From: Onchocerca volvulus | Lineage: Eukaryota; Nematoda; Chromadorea; Rhabditida; Onchocercidae | Direction of reading: 5' to 3' | Assembly (NCBI GenBank): GCA_000499405.2 | Contig: HG738140.1 | Span: forward strand, 10,877,560-10,941,559 | DNA: 64,000 nucleotides | Part shown: in pieces, positions 1 through 13,900 of the stretch | Layout of the letters: each line of letters begins with the position of its first letter | How positions within the stretch are numbered: the first letter of the stretch is position 1 | Translations under genes and position numbers: made by a program | The notes under the pieces: generated by a model | Told to the model about the DNA's origin: nothing | The model's input: only the letters and a program-made list of their open reading frames with translations | Database searches by the model: none

Positions 1-3000
1 CGCGATTTATGCATCTGGCATCACTGGTAATAATAAATTTATCATTGCATGTTAAAATAACGATAAAAAAAGATGTAAATTGTGCGTGCTGCGTGTATCG
101 CAGGATGGAGAAGGTTGCTGTTTCTCAGATAACAACTAAAAAGATGTATTTTGCTTTCTAGCAAGAGCTAAAATTCTTCGAAATGTTTTTCAACTAAACC
201 ACCTCCAACAAGAAATTGTTATTGTTCTATGAGAAGTTAGCACTCATTCTTCCGTTAAACCAGAACTGATGCTGAAATAAAAATACAACTGCAATGTTCG
301 TAATGAGAGTTGGGGAGAAGTTACTAAACAGCTACTAATTGTGGGCTCTGATCATTTCATTCTTTACTAATTACCATAGAAATATCTGGCGTTTTACTAA
401 CTTAAAGCTGATGCTTGCAGCTGATAGGTATGTTATCATACCAAGTCGAGATCATCAATTTGACCTCAACAAATATAGTCAAGCAGATAAAAAAAGAAAA
501 AAAAACGAATAGCAAAAGGATTTTTTATTGTCAGCTTTGATTAGTCCAAGAATCGTTTGAGCATCATAAAATTTAAATCCTAGGAGTGTTAGGTTAACTA
601 TTTAACTTGGATCGTTATTCATGGATTATTTTCAGAGTAGCTATTCCAGCTATTCTATTCTGGCTTATACTGCTTTGAAATAAACTTGTGCTTTGTGAGA
701 GATTCTTATTGCTTCCGTTAAAATTTTCTTCAAAATCATTCACATTTGATTAAATCAAACTGCATTCTCCTCTATTCACAAATTTTTTGAAAATTCCTTC
801 AAGTTTTCAATTGACCAAATGATTTATTAGGAGATCGCACAATAAAAAAATCTGGTATTTCCATCCATATATCGTGGGTGTGCATAGGTTTATCCACCTT
901 TATGCCAGCTGTTCCACCTGAAGCCTTTCTTATTTCAACAAAATTACACTCTTGTTCGAAAGAATTCGCTATCTGCAAGAAGATGAGATACTATCTGAAG
1001 AATGGAGAAGAAGAGAAAAACTGACATTTCTTTGGTTTATACTTGAAAATGAAAACAAAGTGCATCTTCCTTGAAAGTTTTCTAGCTCTCAAACTCTTCA
1101 CTTTGCAGTGTTTAAATTCGTAAAGTTACATTTGGCATGTTGACACGAAGAATTAATTGTCTGTGATTCTTTTAGATTTGCATATTAGCAATAAAAGAGT
1201 GTATTTCTTCGACTCTTGGTCTTACGATTTCAACAAGTTTGTACTTGGTCACTTGACTTCGTTCATCATTTTCGTCATTTAGCACTGTAATATATTCGTT
1301 TTCATCTATTGAGGTTATAATAGTGTTACCATACAATATTTTTATACGTTCTTCTGGTGCTTATCCTTTTATTTTACCCGTTTCTCCTACCATTTGACTG
1401 ACCTAAAGTTTCTTTCTCTTCAGCAAGTTACAAACCTATTTTGCTTTGTAGTTCGAGAGAACAGCATCTTTCTCCATCACAAATGATTCGTTCAACTCAC
1501 CGTCCTACATTAAAACAGTTGATGGCTTATCCGTTCCGAGCATTTGAAATCTTCAAATTGAATTTGATTTTAAATAGTCAAATCACCGTTGTAGTCTGCA
1601 AATGTTTTCTCAGAACATCTCCCCATAATTAGCTAAATACGACTGCTCATATGAAAACATATTTACTGCGAGTAACATCGATCTTTAAATTATCATTGAG
1701 TTGAGTTCTACGGTTTATGAAATTTCCGCTCAATAATTTGCGAAGTTCTAGCAGAAAATTTTAGTTGATTCAAATTAAACTTGAATAGAATTTCGACTTG
1801 TTATAGATGTGAACATTTTCAGATTAATCAAATTTCGATGCATTTGATTTGTATATCCCTGTTCAGTTCAATTTTTGATAAAATTCATATTTACATGATA
1901 TTAAATATAATAAAAATATTTTTGTCAAAAAAAGAATTTTTTTCTAAATTTGAAGTAAAATTAAATGAGAATGTAATATTTAAAGTATGTGATGCGTTTA
2001 AATACATACTTTGAATGCAGACAGATTGAACTTTAAAATTTCTTATAATTTTCAAGGAGGCGATAAATCTAAATTTCTGTCAGATGAAGAATGGAAGAAA
2101 TATTCATAATACTTATATACGCACACATATCAACGCCCACAGTTTTTTTATTTCCTGAAGAAAATTAGTCGACCCATTCTACACTTTTCAAGTCTGACTA
2201 TTCACAATATTTTTGAAAAATTCGTGGAAAAAACTCAGCTGTTACTGATTTTACCGAAACTTTCAAAAGATTCAAATCCCAAGTTATATTTTCAAGCTTT
2301 TTGCATTTTGCATTAGAGTAGAAACTATTTTTGATTACTTATCTATTCATGATAAATATATGCCAGAATTAATTAGACCTAAATGAAATACCATTTCTTT
2401 TTTACTTTTCCCTTATCATGGCAACTTTCGCCTTTTTTGACTTCTTTTTTTTCTCTATTAAGTTAATTTTACTAAACATTAGTAACTTTCAAGTTTATGC
2501 TGAAATAAATCATAGCTTGCGTAATTGATTTGAATCAAAGGATAGATTCCGAAAGCACACACATCACCGGTTAATTCCCGATGTTATGTTTAGTTGAAGG
2601 TCAATTCATATTATCAAAAAATAATATATCATCAATGGACATTCAAGCAAAAGCTTTCTTTGTTTGATATATCATTTGTGAAAAATAAAAGTTAAGTGTG
2701 ATGGAAGTGCTACTACTAGCAGCCTGAATAGTGAATGCATTCAATGGTATTTTATTAAATAATTTAACGCTGGAATTCAAAGGCTTCCTGGAGTTTTGTT
2801 AGAAATCGTACAATTGCTCTGAAGCATTTCACCAGATAACTGCCGAATCTTACTCGAAGCATTGAAAGGACAAAATATGGTGAAGAAGATATGACAAACC
2901 GGGCAGATAACTTGAATTAGAGTTTAACCAAACAGATCGTTCAACATTTCCATAAAACATAATTGTCCCTGCGATAACCTAATTATTGAGATCAATTCTG

Positions 3001-5631
3001 TTCTAAATAGAAACTAATTTGTTTGGTGATACTTAAATCGCACTGCTCTGTGTATAATCAGAATACCAATTTATCATCTTCTAAATGTTATCAAAATTCA
3101 ATGTATTTTATTGGACAGATTAAGAAGAACAAAGTTAACTGCATTGATGGTTTAAATCAATGAATTATTTATCGAAATCATAAAAATATAATCAATTTAT
3201 CTTGACACATCAGTCTTTGCGAATTGTTGGAATAATTGCGAAATTGAATTATTGAAGATACCAATATTTGTGCAAGAATTTATATGTCCACGTCAAATGC
3301 ATTATATATAAATTGAATGTAGAATACATCATTATTAGACATTCTGAAGTCTTAATATAATTGGATAATTGCTTTCAGATGCTGATAATTAAAATAAAAG
3401 ATACTGTGGACTTGCGGAATGCTGTCACCCTTTTTTTTCCATTGGTCTTTTGCTGAATTTTCCTTCAAGTATTGATTGCTTATGCTTGAAAAAATTTCCA
3501 TACCATCTTTGACAATTTGGAACCATTATTAGATATATCTGGATTTAAATCCGGCATGAAAATTATCGGCAAAATTGCTGGAATGCTGGTACAAAATTAG
3601 CTGTTAAAGAGACGTTCAAATAAATTTGGAGATTAGAAGCGTATTATTTATGCTTATTTAGCCTTAATTCATAATTGAATTTGAAACTAATTTAATTAAA
3701 AAATAGGAGTACCTAAGCTTAACCTTTCATATAATGAAGTTCAAACTTCTCTTATGAAACGATTGTAACTTTGCCACAAATTTTCATGAAAGACATAGTA
3801 CGTCGTATCCAACCTGGATTAGAATGTCCGCTATTGTTCCCATGAAATTGAAATGACCAGAAGTTGGAGTGATGAGAGTACCAATATTTGATAGAAAAAG
3901 ATAGATTCAAGCAAGGCCATCTATGAAGACATTTTGAATTCAAAACAGATGGAATTGATGAGTTACTATCAAAATATTAGTGGAAAACACAGAAAGAAAT
4001 CAAAAGCAAATACACTGCTTGAAGTCTATACTCCACAAAAAAAGCCTGGATATGTGTGACATTATTAATAAACGGTTACAACATGCTAATGATTATTACA
4101 ATATTATCCTTGAAAGATGAAATTATCTTTGAAATTCTTCATTATGCATGACTGTCAGAGCACTGCAATTAGTTCGCACTGAGTAATGCATTGTAATGAA
4201 ATCAATGCTTATTGCAAACTTTAGAGAAAACATTTGTCAAAGTATTAACTATAAGAAGTAATCGAATAGTTCGACATAAAATTAAGCTCAAACACTTCAC
4301 ATTATGTAAAAATAAGAAAGATCAATAATGCAAGGAGCACATGAAAAACATTTTAAGAATTCGGACAATTGTTAACTTGCAGACCAAGGAACTGAAATCA
4401 TCTTTGATCTATCGCATCAGTAATTGATTTGACATATACAAACACTTAATCTTTGGAAAACTGATTTATGCCTAACTTCATCAAGCCCCCAGGCGAAACA
4501 ATATTCTTAATTAAAGGTCGTATGCTAACATAAATGTTCACAATGTTGAAGTGAAGCTAACTTCGTGAAAGAAGACAATTTCAGATCGGTTTTGAAATGC
4601 TTTGTGCATAAAATGTATATAGAAGCATTAGATCCATCTCTTTTGCTATCTGATTGGAAATTCCAGCAGTTCATGGAAAGATACACGAATTTTTCGAGAT
4701 ATTTTTCATCCATATTAAATTCATTTTCTCTCCTTCGCCTTTCTCTCGAAGATTTGCTTCGCTCTTATAAAGATACCTCAATACCACTAAGATGAAGAGT
4801 GAGTTTTGATTTGTACCATTCCATGACCTTTGAACTCATTCCAATATAAGGAGAAGCTAAATATGTCGTCCTCTCATTTAACCATTCTAAGAAACCAAAA
4901 AAATAAAACCCAATGTGTATATCTAACAAAGATGGTGGCATAATGAAATAAATATCACAAGTCAACTGATCTTCGCATCTTTATTATGTTAAATTGTTTC
5001 AGTGCGTTTCATCGAAATACATTTCACATTTGAACTGAGATTAGAGAAGAATTCTATGTTTCTGAAATAATTCATCAATATTTTTGGACCAGTTTTCAGA
5101 CAAGAAAAATGGCCAAAAGAGCCAGTAAAGAAAGAGTCAGAAGAAAGTAGTGCTGCTTTTGAACAGTTCTAAACGATAGTTATTTGATGATAACTTCTGC
5201 AAGCGACGATAGTTTATAAAACAGTTGCACACGTTTCCTCGATTTTTCTATATCTCTTATACGTTGTTTTTTTTTTTTTCGTTTTCTTTTCTTCACTTAC
5301 TGATATCCAATTATAAATAAAGTCTGAAATTTTGTTATCAACTGGTACTGTATTTCTAAATTTCAATCTAACACTATTTAATAATCTGTCACACCTGTCA
5401 TCAACCGACTTAAAAGAAATAAAGTTTAGTAAATAGCTTTCAAACCTTCATAGGTTAAATTTGCCTCATTTTTTCGATCAATGTTGCATAAATTAAGTTA
5501 TAGAAATATGCTAATTTCTTGCCCTCACTGAACTAGCTTGATTTCATATATAAACGATTTATCCATCGCGCATTATCTTTGTCCCGTTTTCATTATTCTC
5601 AGAACGGTCGGTTTTTCCGAAGTGTTTTCAA
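1..5631. other. Non-coding stretch, no supported gene
   Basis: This A+T-rich stretch has many short open frames of 60-80 codons, but none showed similarity to a family I know, and no series of exons with matching splice phases was found. Poly-A and poly-T runs are common. The open frame at 4565-4795 has an ordinary amino-acid mix but no splice context or recognisable motif. The end of the stretch lies just upstream of the signal-peptide exon at 5632 and may hold that gene's promoter. Small non-coding RNAs cannot be excluded by eye. Confidence 0.5.
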
Positions 5632-8600
5632 ATGCATTCTGCCTTTCAACTGCTGTTGCTCGCTTCCGGTAATGGTTAGATTCTTACCGCCCTACTTGTG
5701 AAAGTATTGTGATGAGAAGAAATTCAAGGGAATTCCTCCAGCAGTTATGAGAGATTTTGAGCTTTTGAGATTCAACCCTGTTCAGAAGCCTGTTCGGTCG
5801 GAAATGCCATTTGAAACGTTTGTCATGAAGTACTAAGGAGAAGAAATGGGGATGGGCGAGAGGATTCTGTTTCGTTTGCAAATTAGTTCGTAAACTCATT
5901 TCATGAGACTCTTATTCATCTCACAATCAATTCCTCAAAAATTAATTTTGAAAAAGTTCTCCGTCAAGTTTTTATAACTCCCCCTAACCATTTCTATCCT
6001 TCCCTTATGAAATGAGTATTTCAAATTCGTTGTGCATCGTTAATTCACTCGAAATGCTCCTTTTGTGTCATTATCTGTATATGCCATATATATTATACGA
6101 TCTCCACTTTAATTTCTTCGTATTTGTTAAATATGAATAGCTCACAGTGAAAAGTTAAAAATGTCAGCTAGTTCAATCTCACTGCCCCTTTTGCTGTACT
6201 ATATTTTAAACATCATAATTTTTGATTATTTCCAAGTTTCCAGTGTAAGAAAGTTGATGATTTTCAGTTCTTGCTGCTTCTCATCAAAAGCTTGAGCTTG
6301 TTCGCTGTGACGGAGGAAAGGTAGGTATTAAACAAACTTTGTCAATGATAACAATAATCATAATGACAACAAACGTCACATATTCTTCAGTTCCTCTCTG
6401 ACGGAGAATCGAGAAATTTCGAAATTTTTCATCAAATGATTTGAACGAAATTTTCTGCTCTCCGCACTTCATCTTCTAAACATTTTTGTTGCATGCCACT
6501 CAACCCAAATGAGGAATCTGATAGCCAGCGAGATTCCATTATGATGCCACCGTTTAGCGCGGTTGAAGCTTTTTTTTTTTTTAAAGAACCACAGCTTTTG
6601 TTGGTGGGCGGTGGATATCGTCGCTACAGCCCGAAAACCGCACCTTTATCATAATGGCAAATCCGCAATGATCGAAAATAACATTAACAGAATATGCAAT
6701 GCAGCGAATCACAGTCGATATGGAATTTCATTTGTAGATGTTTCACTGTTTGATGGAGAGTAAGTTTCTGACTGGAAGATTTGTTTAATTCAAAAAAGTT
6801 TTCAATTAAATTTTAGCATAGACACTAGAAGTTCATAGCAAGAAGTAAAAGCATGCGAAAAGTAAATGAATTAATTATATCACTATCAATATCAGAAAAG
6901 CCAATTGTGTCCACTCATACTTTCTGTTGTGCTTCCAGCAATTGATATTCAAGAATTACAGGAATATAAAAATCCTCGCTGAAGTTTCTTATTATTGCTG
7001 TAAGAACTGCTCGGAATTTAAGGTATGTAAAAGTACTGTTATTATAATATCAACAGTGCAAAATCTTATTTAGCAGAGTTATGTTAACTTTGTATACTTT
7101 ACTTTAATAAATATATGTAAAGAAAATAAGAGTATCTTGAATGTCGCAGATGGATGGATGGATTTTTAAAAAATGAATCTCAGCGATTAAAATATGTCTT
7201 TCTCAGTCATAATGCTGATAGACAAGAATAATCCAGAAGGTTTTTGCATTCATCTCCGGATTCACACTAGGAAAAGATTCCAGATATCGTTGATAAACTA
7301 TCCATTGCAAAAAAAAATTTTCACTTTCCCATTCTTCTTTTGTTGAATGAATCTGGAGACCTACAGGTGAAAAATTAGGCAGTGAAGTTCATGTTAGATT
7401 TATAAATTAGGAATCAGCTTCCCTTTATAATAGTTCGTTTTTTTATTAATAATTATATCATTCCTGGGAAAATAAGAGATTTGAATAGTTTTGTGCAGAG
7501 ATACGATGAACAAAAAAAAATCGAAAATTTGTTGGATCATTACTATAAAAAACGATTGGAACCTTTATTGGATACTGACAAATACTGTTTTAACATCAAT
7601 AGTGACAAAGAGGTAAGTTGATATTGAGATATTGGCAGTATTAACTGAAATATTGACATATTTATCAGTGAGATCTCATTGTTGCAGATTTCGAGACTAT
7701 TGAATGAGTGATAACATCATTATGCAAGTGATAACATATGTAGGATGTAAAAAATTGCATTTTTGTTTATCTTCTAATTGCTTAAATGCTGGAGAACAAG
7801 AAAAAAAGATGAAAACTTGAAGTTTTGATTTCAAATCAGTTCCTTCCACTTTAGGATTGTTGTTTAATAAATGTTTATTTCGTAAGGAAAGAATTACTTT
7901 AGAAGAATATAGTGGACGATGCACCATGTATATTCATACTTAATCACAATAGCAAGATGAAAGTCTACAGTGGTCCGATGCTTTGGAATCAAATTGATCA
8001 AACTATATTTAAGATAAGTGGATATTTTATGAATGGAAATTTATTTAATTAGTATTAATATGAGGACATTTAAGAGCGATTGATCCACAAATGACCTGCT
8101 TGTCGAGAAAGATACGGAAGGATGATATTGTACATGATCAGTTCATGCAGCAGTTGATAAATGCCTTGATTTCCAAATAACTGCATATCATTTATTCGTC
8201 AGCTTCAGTCGGGAAGAGAACAGTATGATGAAATTAAAATTGCGAACAAACTTTTGACTTAAATCATTGTCTTCTTGTTGCAAGATCCACGGTATTACTG
8301 CCAAAAGTAAGCGTGACTGATTCCAAACCGAGCACCTTATTTCCTATTTTGCTTCCTCAGTGGAATACTCTATTTAGAATACTTTTCCAGCAAGAAGTCT
8401 CGAATCTTGAACACATTTCGATCAATATTAAATATAATTTGTTTTTAGAATTCATTAGCATCTTTGTTCCGTATTGATAACGGTTGCAATAATATATCGA
8501 CTATTGGGACGGATGAAAAATGTTGGCAAGTGCCAGGAGAATATTTTGTATTCTGCTGCTGCTGGAGTAATCCATTTAATTGCACCTATTCACCAAAAAC

Positions 8601-8754
8601 AGAACTTATCACTGAGAAGAATAAGGAAATCTGGCTAAAACTGGCTAAAATTCGAAATCCAAAAAGTGCTCTTGAAACGCAATCGATCATTTTTGGCAAT
8701 AAATTTGTTGCATGGCCATATCATGATTTCATCTACAGCTTTCCCAAAGGCTAA
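5632..8754 (+). CDS. Secreted cysteine-rich protein with two ET-like modules (model A)
   Basis: Six exons join in a continuous frame: 5632-5668, 6268-6320, 6587-6759, 6962-7022, 7499-7612 and 8449-8754, giving about 247 aa. Exons 1-2 encode a classic signal peptide (start MHSAFQLLLLAS, continuing VLAAS), so the product should be secreted or enter the ER. Module 1 has cysteines in VRCDGG, SFCWW, RICNA and the closing YYCCKNCSEF. Module 2 has DKYCF, NGCNN, EKCWQ and the closing FCCCWSNPFNC. A tail of about 40 residues with several Lys and aromatic residues follows. Nematode ET modules and Ly6/activin-receptor three-finger domains share this spacing and a final CC..(D).C motif; I favour the ET module because of the C-rich tandem layout, but the match is remote. 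Exon 3 uses an AAAG acceptor after a T tract, the weakest junction. Function unknown; a host- or cuticle-facing role would be pure inference. Confidence 0.6.
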
Positions 8755-10221
8755 TATTATAATTCAGTTCAATTTAATCCAATTTAATTTTTTTATTATC
8801 TCAAAGATGCAGCAAAAAAAACGACCAAATTTTTAATCGATTTCCTTCCTATCAGTCTGCTTGGCGTTCATTTTCTCTATCGATCTTAAAATATTTACAA
8901 AAATACATATTTGCATGCTTTCGCTCAGCATGTGCTTTGACTGCATGACTGTTTGTTGCACATCATGTGCTTTAGTTGTTAGTTCAAAGCAAGCAGAAAA
9001 GTATGACCTTTGCCCTGTCACATATTCAAGAAGTATCGGGCACGAAAGTTTGTATTGTTTCTGATCTAAGCTCTTTGCAGAATCAAAAGGAGCAGATACC
9101 ATTCCGGGATTGAATGAGCCGCGTTACCACTGTCTCCATATCCAGTTTTTGAAAGGCGAAAAGTTCTTGTACAATTGGATCGTAATAAATCCTGAAAAAA
9201 TACAATCGCGATACCGATTCTGTACACTTACGATTGCAGTCTCCTTCCAAAATAATAAAATAAAAAGGTTGGTACGAGTATATGATAAATATACGGTAAT
9301 GAATTACGTAACTTAATTGTTTCTCCGACTTTTCCGAACTTGAAATGAAATGAGTATTTACATGGAGAATGAATGAACAATATTACTATTACCATTATGT
9401 CGATTAGAATAAATGCAAATGGATAATTAGTGTAATTAATATGAATAGCAAAATAACAAATACAAAATAATAGATGCATATTTCGATTAATGACTTGAAT
9501 ATTCGCATAAAGGAAGACGGTCAAGTAATTTTCAAATGCGGCAAGACATGTTTCTAAGGACATCTCTTGTATATTGATTGACATCGCGAATTCTCGCGTA
9601 CTGATTAAGTTCAAAGCGACGATCACTTAGAAAGTAGATGAAATGAACAAGTGATAGCTGACATCGAAAGACTGTTTTGTCAAGTCGATTTTTTTTCTGA
9701 CTGAATTAACGTTAGCATCAAAATAGCGATATTAATTGACTAGACAGTCTATGGGATAAACAGAAAGGATATATGCTTCGTTTTGAAAGGCTGATTAAAA
9801 ATTTAGGTTTCTAAGCTCATTAGTGATATTTCATTTTTGTTAAAGACAAAATACCGATTGCAAAATGATATGAAATAGCGATGACATAAAATAGCGGATA
9901 AATATATCAGAATCTTAATTAATATTTCAGGTAATGTGAAAATATTTTGAGATCTATCTTCCAAGGAAAAAGTTTAGGGCACCAACTTTAGGATCATGTC
10001 AATTTGAAAGAAATTCTAAAAGACTGAAAGACTGAGCACAAACATGTAACTAATGCGCGTTAAACCGCCAGTTTAACCAGTTGTGCTCATCCTCAGTGGA
10101 GAAATGAATCTAGAAAATTGTGCAGAAAGTTTTTGAATGGTCAAATTTTGATTATTTCGTCTATTTAACTGCTTGTTAACTCCGCATTATTATGATAAAC
10201 GAAACAATCAACTTTGGGAAG
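8755..10221. other. Interval between cysteine-rich genes with one possible plus-strand exon
   Basis: A possible plus-strand exon starts after a TTTGCAG acceptor (9081) and stays open to GT donors near 9277 or 9295; it carries two cysteines (YHCLH, RFCTL) in a spacing like parts of the neighbouring modules. It could be an upstream exon of the gene that ends at 10543, but I found no signal-peptide exon to start that gene. On the opposite strand 8833-9102 is open and mildly helical, without recognisable homology. Nothing else was seen. Confidence 0.3.
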
Positions 10222-10543
10222 CAGATGAATGAGTTATGGAATCACTTTAAGTGTCCGTAATATACGTCTTGCTGCTAATTCAACTCTCCCAATTGCTATA
10301 GTAGAAGAGAAATTGAAATGAAATTTGATATCATTCATTCAATGATATGATGTATTCAGTTTGCAAATACAAATGGAACCCGATTATAACGAGACGTGTT
10401 CAGCAACAATATGTAGCCATATCTATCCAAAATGTTCAAATGATATCTTCCAAAAAAACGTAACGGTCGAAACTTCTTGTTGCTGTAAGAAGGACTTATG
10501 TAGCAATCAAGATATTATTCGAAGAAAAACAGAGGAATCGTAA
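10222..10543 (+). CDS. 3' end of a cysteine-rich ET-like gene (model B, partial)
   Basis: The terminal exon 10360-10543 follows a TATTCAG acceptor and ends in TAA. It encodes a complete C-terminal half-module: ETCSATICSH, YPKCSND, then the closing SCCCKKDLCSNQD, the most canonical CCC-x-x-D-x-C-N ending in this window. A small upstream exon ending at 10256 (start about 10222 or 10225) is phase-compatible and contributes NHFKCP, which supplies the missing first cysteine. Five more N-terminal residues or exons must exist upstream but were not placed; the piece at 9081-9295 is a candidate. The product is presumably secreted like its neighbours, by analogy only. The tail after the module is short and basic/acidic (RRKTEES), with no membrane segment or GPI-type hydrophobic end. 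Confidence 0.45.
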
Positions 10544-10919
10544 TATTTTACCATTCATGATCTTTAAATTTGTCATTATTTTTGAGCCGGATTTCCAGAA
10601 CCTTTAAATTTACCTCTCCGATAGTCCTTCTTTTTCCAATTTAATTTTTTAGTAAAAATTTGAATTGATCTAAATATTATATTTGAGAGGATAAAAAAGG
10701 AGAAAGAAGGAAAGGATCAAAAAAGATACAAATGGACCGTATATATTAGAGATAATGAGTAACAAAAAGGTGATTGATCCAAATCCAAAGGGTTCCAAAG
10801 GGTCCTGGCAGCTGATCATCAGTGACATATTCGACAAGTCTGAAATTCGGTAATCAAATTATATTCTTTTTTCTGCGAAAAAAAAAAAGTGAATTTGTTT
10901 TTTTCAGTCCTTTCACTTC

Positions 10920-13900
10920 ATGTTATCATCAATCATCAGCATACTTGCGAGTGGGTTTAGTTGGAGCTGCAGAATGTGTAAGAAGTTTTGATTTTCAATC
11001 TCGAACAGAAATTTTTATGAATGAGCGTAAACTCATCAGATATACATTAGCTCAACAGTCAATGCTTACCAGTGACAGGTTAATTCATTTGCTTGTAAAA
11101 AATTTCAACCTATTCGGAAGTTTAGGAACGTTGGAATCTGAATTTATACATTTAAGCTAGCATAATTCTTCTCCACCTAGAAAAAACGCACTCCCATTGC
11201 TGTAAAAGATAAGCGAATTATAACAAATTTGTTCAATTTTGTTTCATCCAATTCATGCGTAGCATTTTTTTCAAGATTTGCTGACAATGAATGTATCTAA
11301 GAAGGAGTATCTAGAAATGGATATTTCGAATTCTTGGGAATTTAAATATTTCTTAATTTTAAATTTTTTTAACGCAGTTGTTGTCCTCAGATGTATCTAA
11401 TAGATATTCTGATAATAACCATTATTAAGATGGGTATCTTAAGATTCCAAAGCAAATAGTCTAAGTTTTAATTAAATTTAGAAAATAACGTATAATAAAG
11501 ACAACCATTTTTTTCTTTTCTTTCTTTTTTTTTTTTGTTTCCACATTTTAAATTCCGATGCAGTGAGTATTTATGAATACTTAACATTTAACTGCTGGTT
11601 TTACTGGGGAATTTCAGCAAAGTTAATAGATTTCTGGATAGCAGAATGTTGCTAATAAATGACTGCATCAACAACCTATGTCTTACTTACTAGCTACAAT
11701 GGCCAAAGCGTAACATTGAGAAAACGAATTATTTTTTTAAAAATTTCCATCTGAAGAATCCTATTTTAAGTTACTATTATTTATGAGTTTTTCTGATTCC
11801 TCCATTTCTTCATTTCTTTTCTTTTTTACTGGGCAATTGTTTCAATATCTCAAACAGATCCTTTCAGATTTTATCTGTAACCTCTACTTTTACTTGGTAG
11901 GCATTTGCATCATTTTCTTGTTAAAAAATCTATTGATTAGCTGCAAAGAAAGTTTGCTTATTAATTTTTTCGAAAGCAGAATTCAGCATGGATAATGAGC
12001 ACAAGTTTGGTAAATAGAATCTACAAAAACGTAATTCATGAAAGTGATACTAGAATATAATCGTTTCTCATTCGAGATTATTATTCTTTAACAGTTCGGC
12101 GACTACTAACGCAAGAGCTCTCCTTAAGACAGCCTGAAAACTGTTTTCATAATCCTCTCAACATTGTCATAAATATTGCCTCACTTGATAAGTACTCATT
12201 TTTTTAGAGTCATAAAGAACATGTTAAGCTTCCAATGTATTTGACAGATCTTGCGATTTTCTAAACTCTGATTTGTGATGCGTGTTGCCTTTGAAAATGA
12301 GGATTCGTATGATTCAAAATGAATTGACATTTTCTGAATACTATCAAAAAAAGGAACAAATTCATATCATAATATTTCCGACACTAATAATTTCTTGAAG
12401 AATTTTTCTCTTCTGCTACTTCAGTGAATCTAGACAACGACATACAGCTTGTCCTTTTTTATTCAAATTAAAACAAGGCAAATAAATTTTTGTTTTTAGA
12501 AAAAAGAAAAAATGTAAGAAAGAATATATTGCATTGAATTTCTATGAGATGAATGGAACTTGGTGATAAGAAAGATAAGAGAAGCAAAGAGGAAAGAGAG
12601 TAAAGATGGCTAGACAGGATAAGGATGAGTTGACCTTTTGAACTTCCATTATTTTATCTTCCGCCACATATCATCTGCTTGTTATCATTGTAGAAAAAGG
12701 AATCTAACGTGCACCATTTATCACACACATCCACTGGAAGACCCATACTGTCATTTAAACACAAGTTTTGAAAGCGAAAGGACCATCTTTCAATACTACA
12801 GTTGCACATGTGAAACTAAAAACATTAATGCTCAATCAGTAAGTTCATCGTTAATTGCAGCCTATTGCGTCATCCATTTTACTAACATACTCAGAATAGA
12901 GTGTCACATCCCTGAATGACGCGCATCTTGCGTGAACAGAAAAAAAATTTTGGTAAGTTGTTTGGCGAGTTTTTGGGTGATAGAGGAGTAAAATAATCTA
13001 AATTGTTCGACTTATTTGGATTCTTCGAATGGTTTGTCAATCTGTTGAGTTCAGGAACAATGCGATGTCGGATCGGATGCTCAGATATTCTCTCCAAAGG
13101 ACTGGAATCGGCCAACCTGCTTTTTTACCAATACCACTGACCGTCGCCCTCTATATATTTTTGGAAAAGAAATTCCCATGGATAGCTTTCAAGAAATTTC
13201 TGAACATGTATGGTTGATTATGCTGTTATTACTGAACAAGAAGAAAGCGATGAAATGAAGCAAGTATGATCAGAATAAAATTTTCATTTCAAAATTCATG
13301 ACAGTAATCATTTGGTTATCTTCTAGAAAACGATAGAAACACCAATTTGTGTGATGGCCTTATCGATCAGCAATTTTGGCCTGTTTTATCGGCTTCACAC
13401 ATTCCATTACCCTCATTTCCAACTTGAAAATGGAATTGCGGCAAGACGTTTTTCTGTCACCAAAGAGAAATCTTTTTCAACCTATACAACACTGTGTAAC
13501 AGCAACAGAACTATTTCATGCAACAGTATGTTTATTTTATTTTAATTTTTCATAACAACGGCTCTCCTCATGATTGACTGTCAGTTTAGCTTGCTGAAAA
13601 GTAGAAAAAGTTATAAGATAATGATTTTGTGTCGATTGAATAAGATTTGAAACTGGGGAGAGTTCAATTTGCAAAGCGATCCATGAATTTCGCATCATTT
13701 TTCAAAAAGCTTTCACTGGGAAGATGTGTAATTTACAGATAAAATAGATTTGATAAGACATCTGCTTACCTATGTGATACATATCCATTCCAAAACAAAA
13801 ATACCACAGTCTTATGATCGATGCACTGTATTTGAAAACACAAAGCGAATAGAAAGATGTTCATCATCATTGGGATGCTACTCTTTCAATCGTCTTGATA

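Noticed and set aside
5684..5899. Minus-strand 71-codon open frame
   Set aside because: Falls in the first intron of model A on the opposite strand, with no recognised motif.
8833..9102. Minus-strand 89-codon open frame with a helical, Gln/Lys-rich C-terminus (possible BAR-like end)
   Set aside because: No partner exon with matching phase was found on the minus strand, and the plus strand of the same interval offers an equally open frame. Similarity to a BAR helix is too vague.
9228..9626. Minus-strand 132-codon open frame
   Set aside because: Mostly hydrophobic, A+T-driven residues; no motif, no splice context supporting a gene.
10822..11160. Plus-strand 112-codon open frame with SCYHQ start
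   Set aside because: It overlaps the signal-peptide exon of model C in another frame. The signal peptide with an SL-like acceptor and phase-matched downstream exons is the better reading.
13029..13217. Plus-strand 62-codon open frame
   Set aside because: Shadow of exon 3 of model C, whose frame has cysteines (EQCDVG, PTCFF) and matching splice phases.
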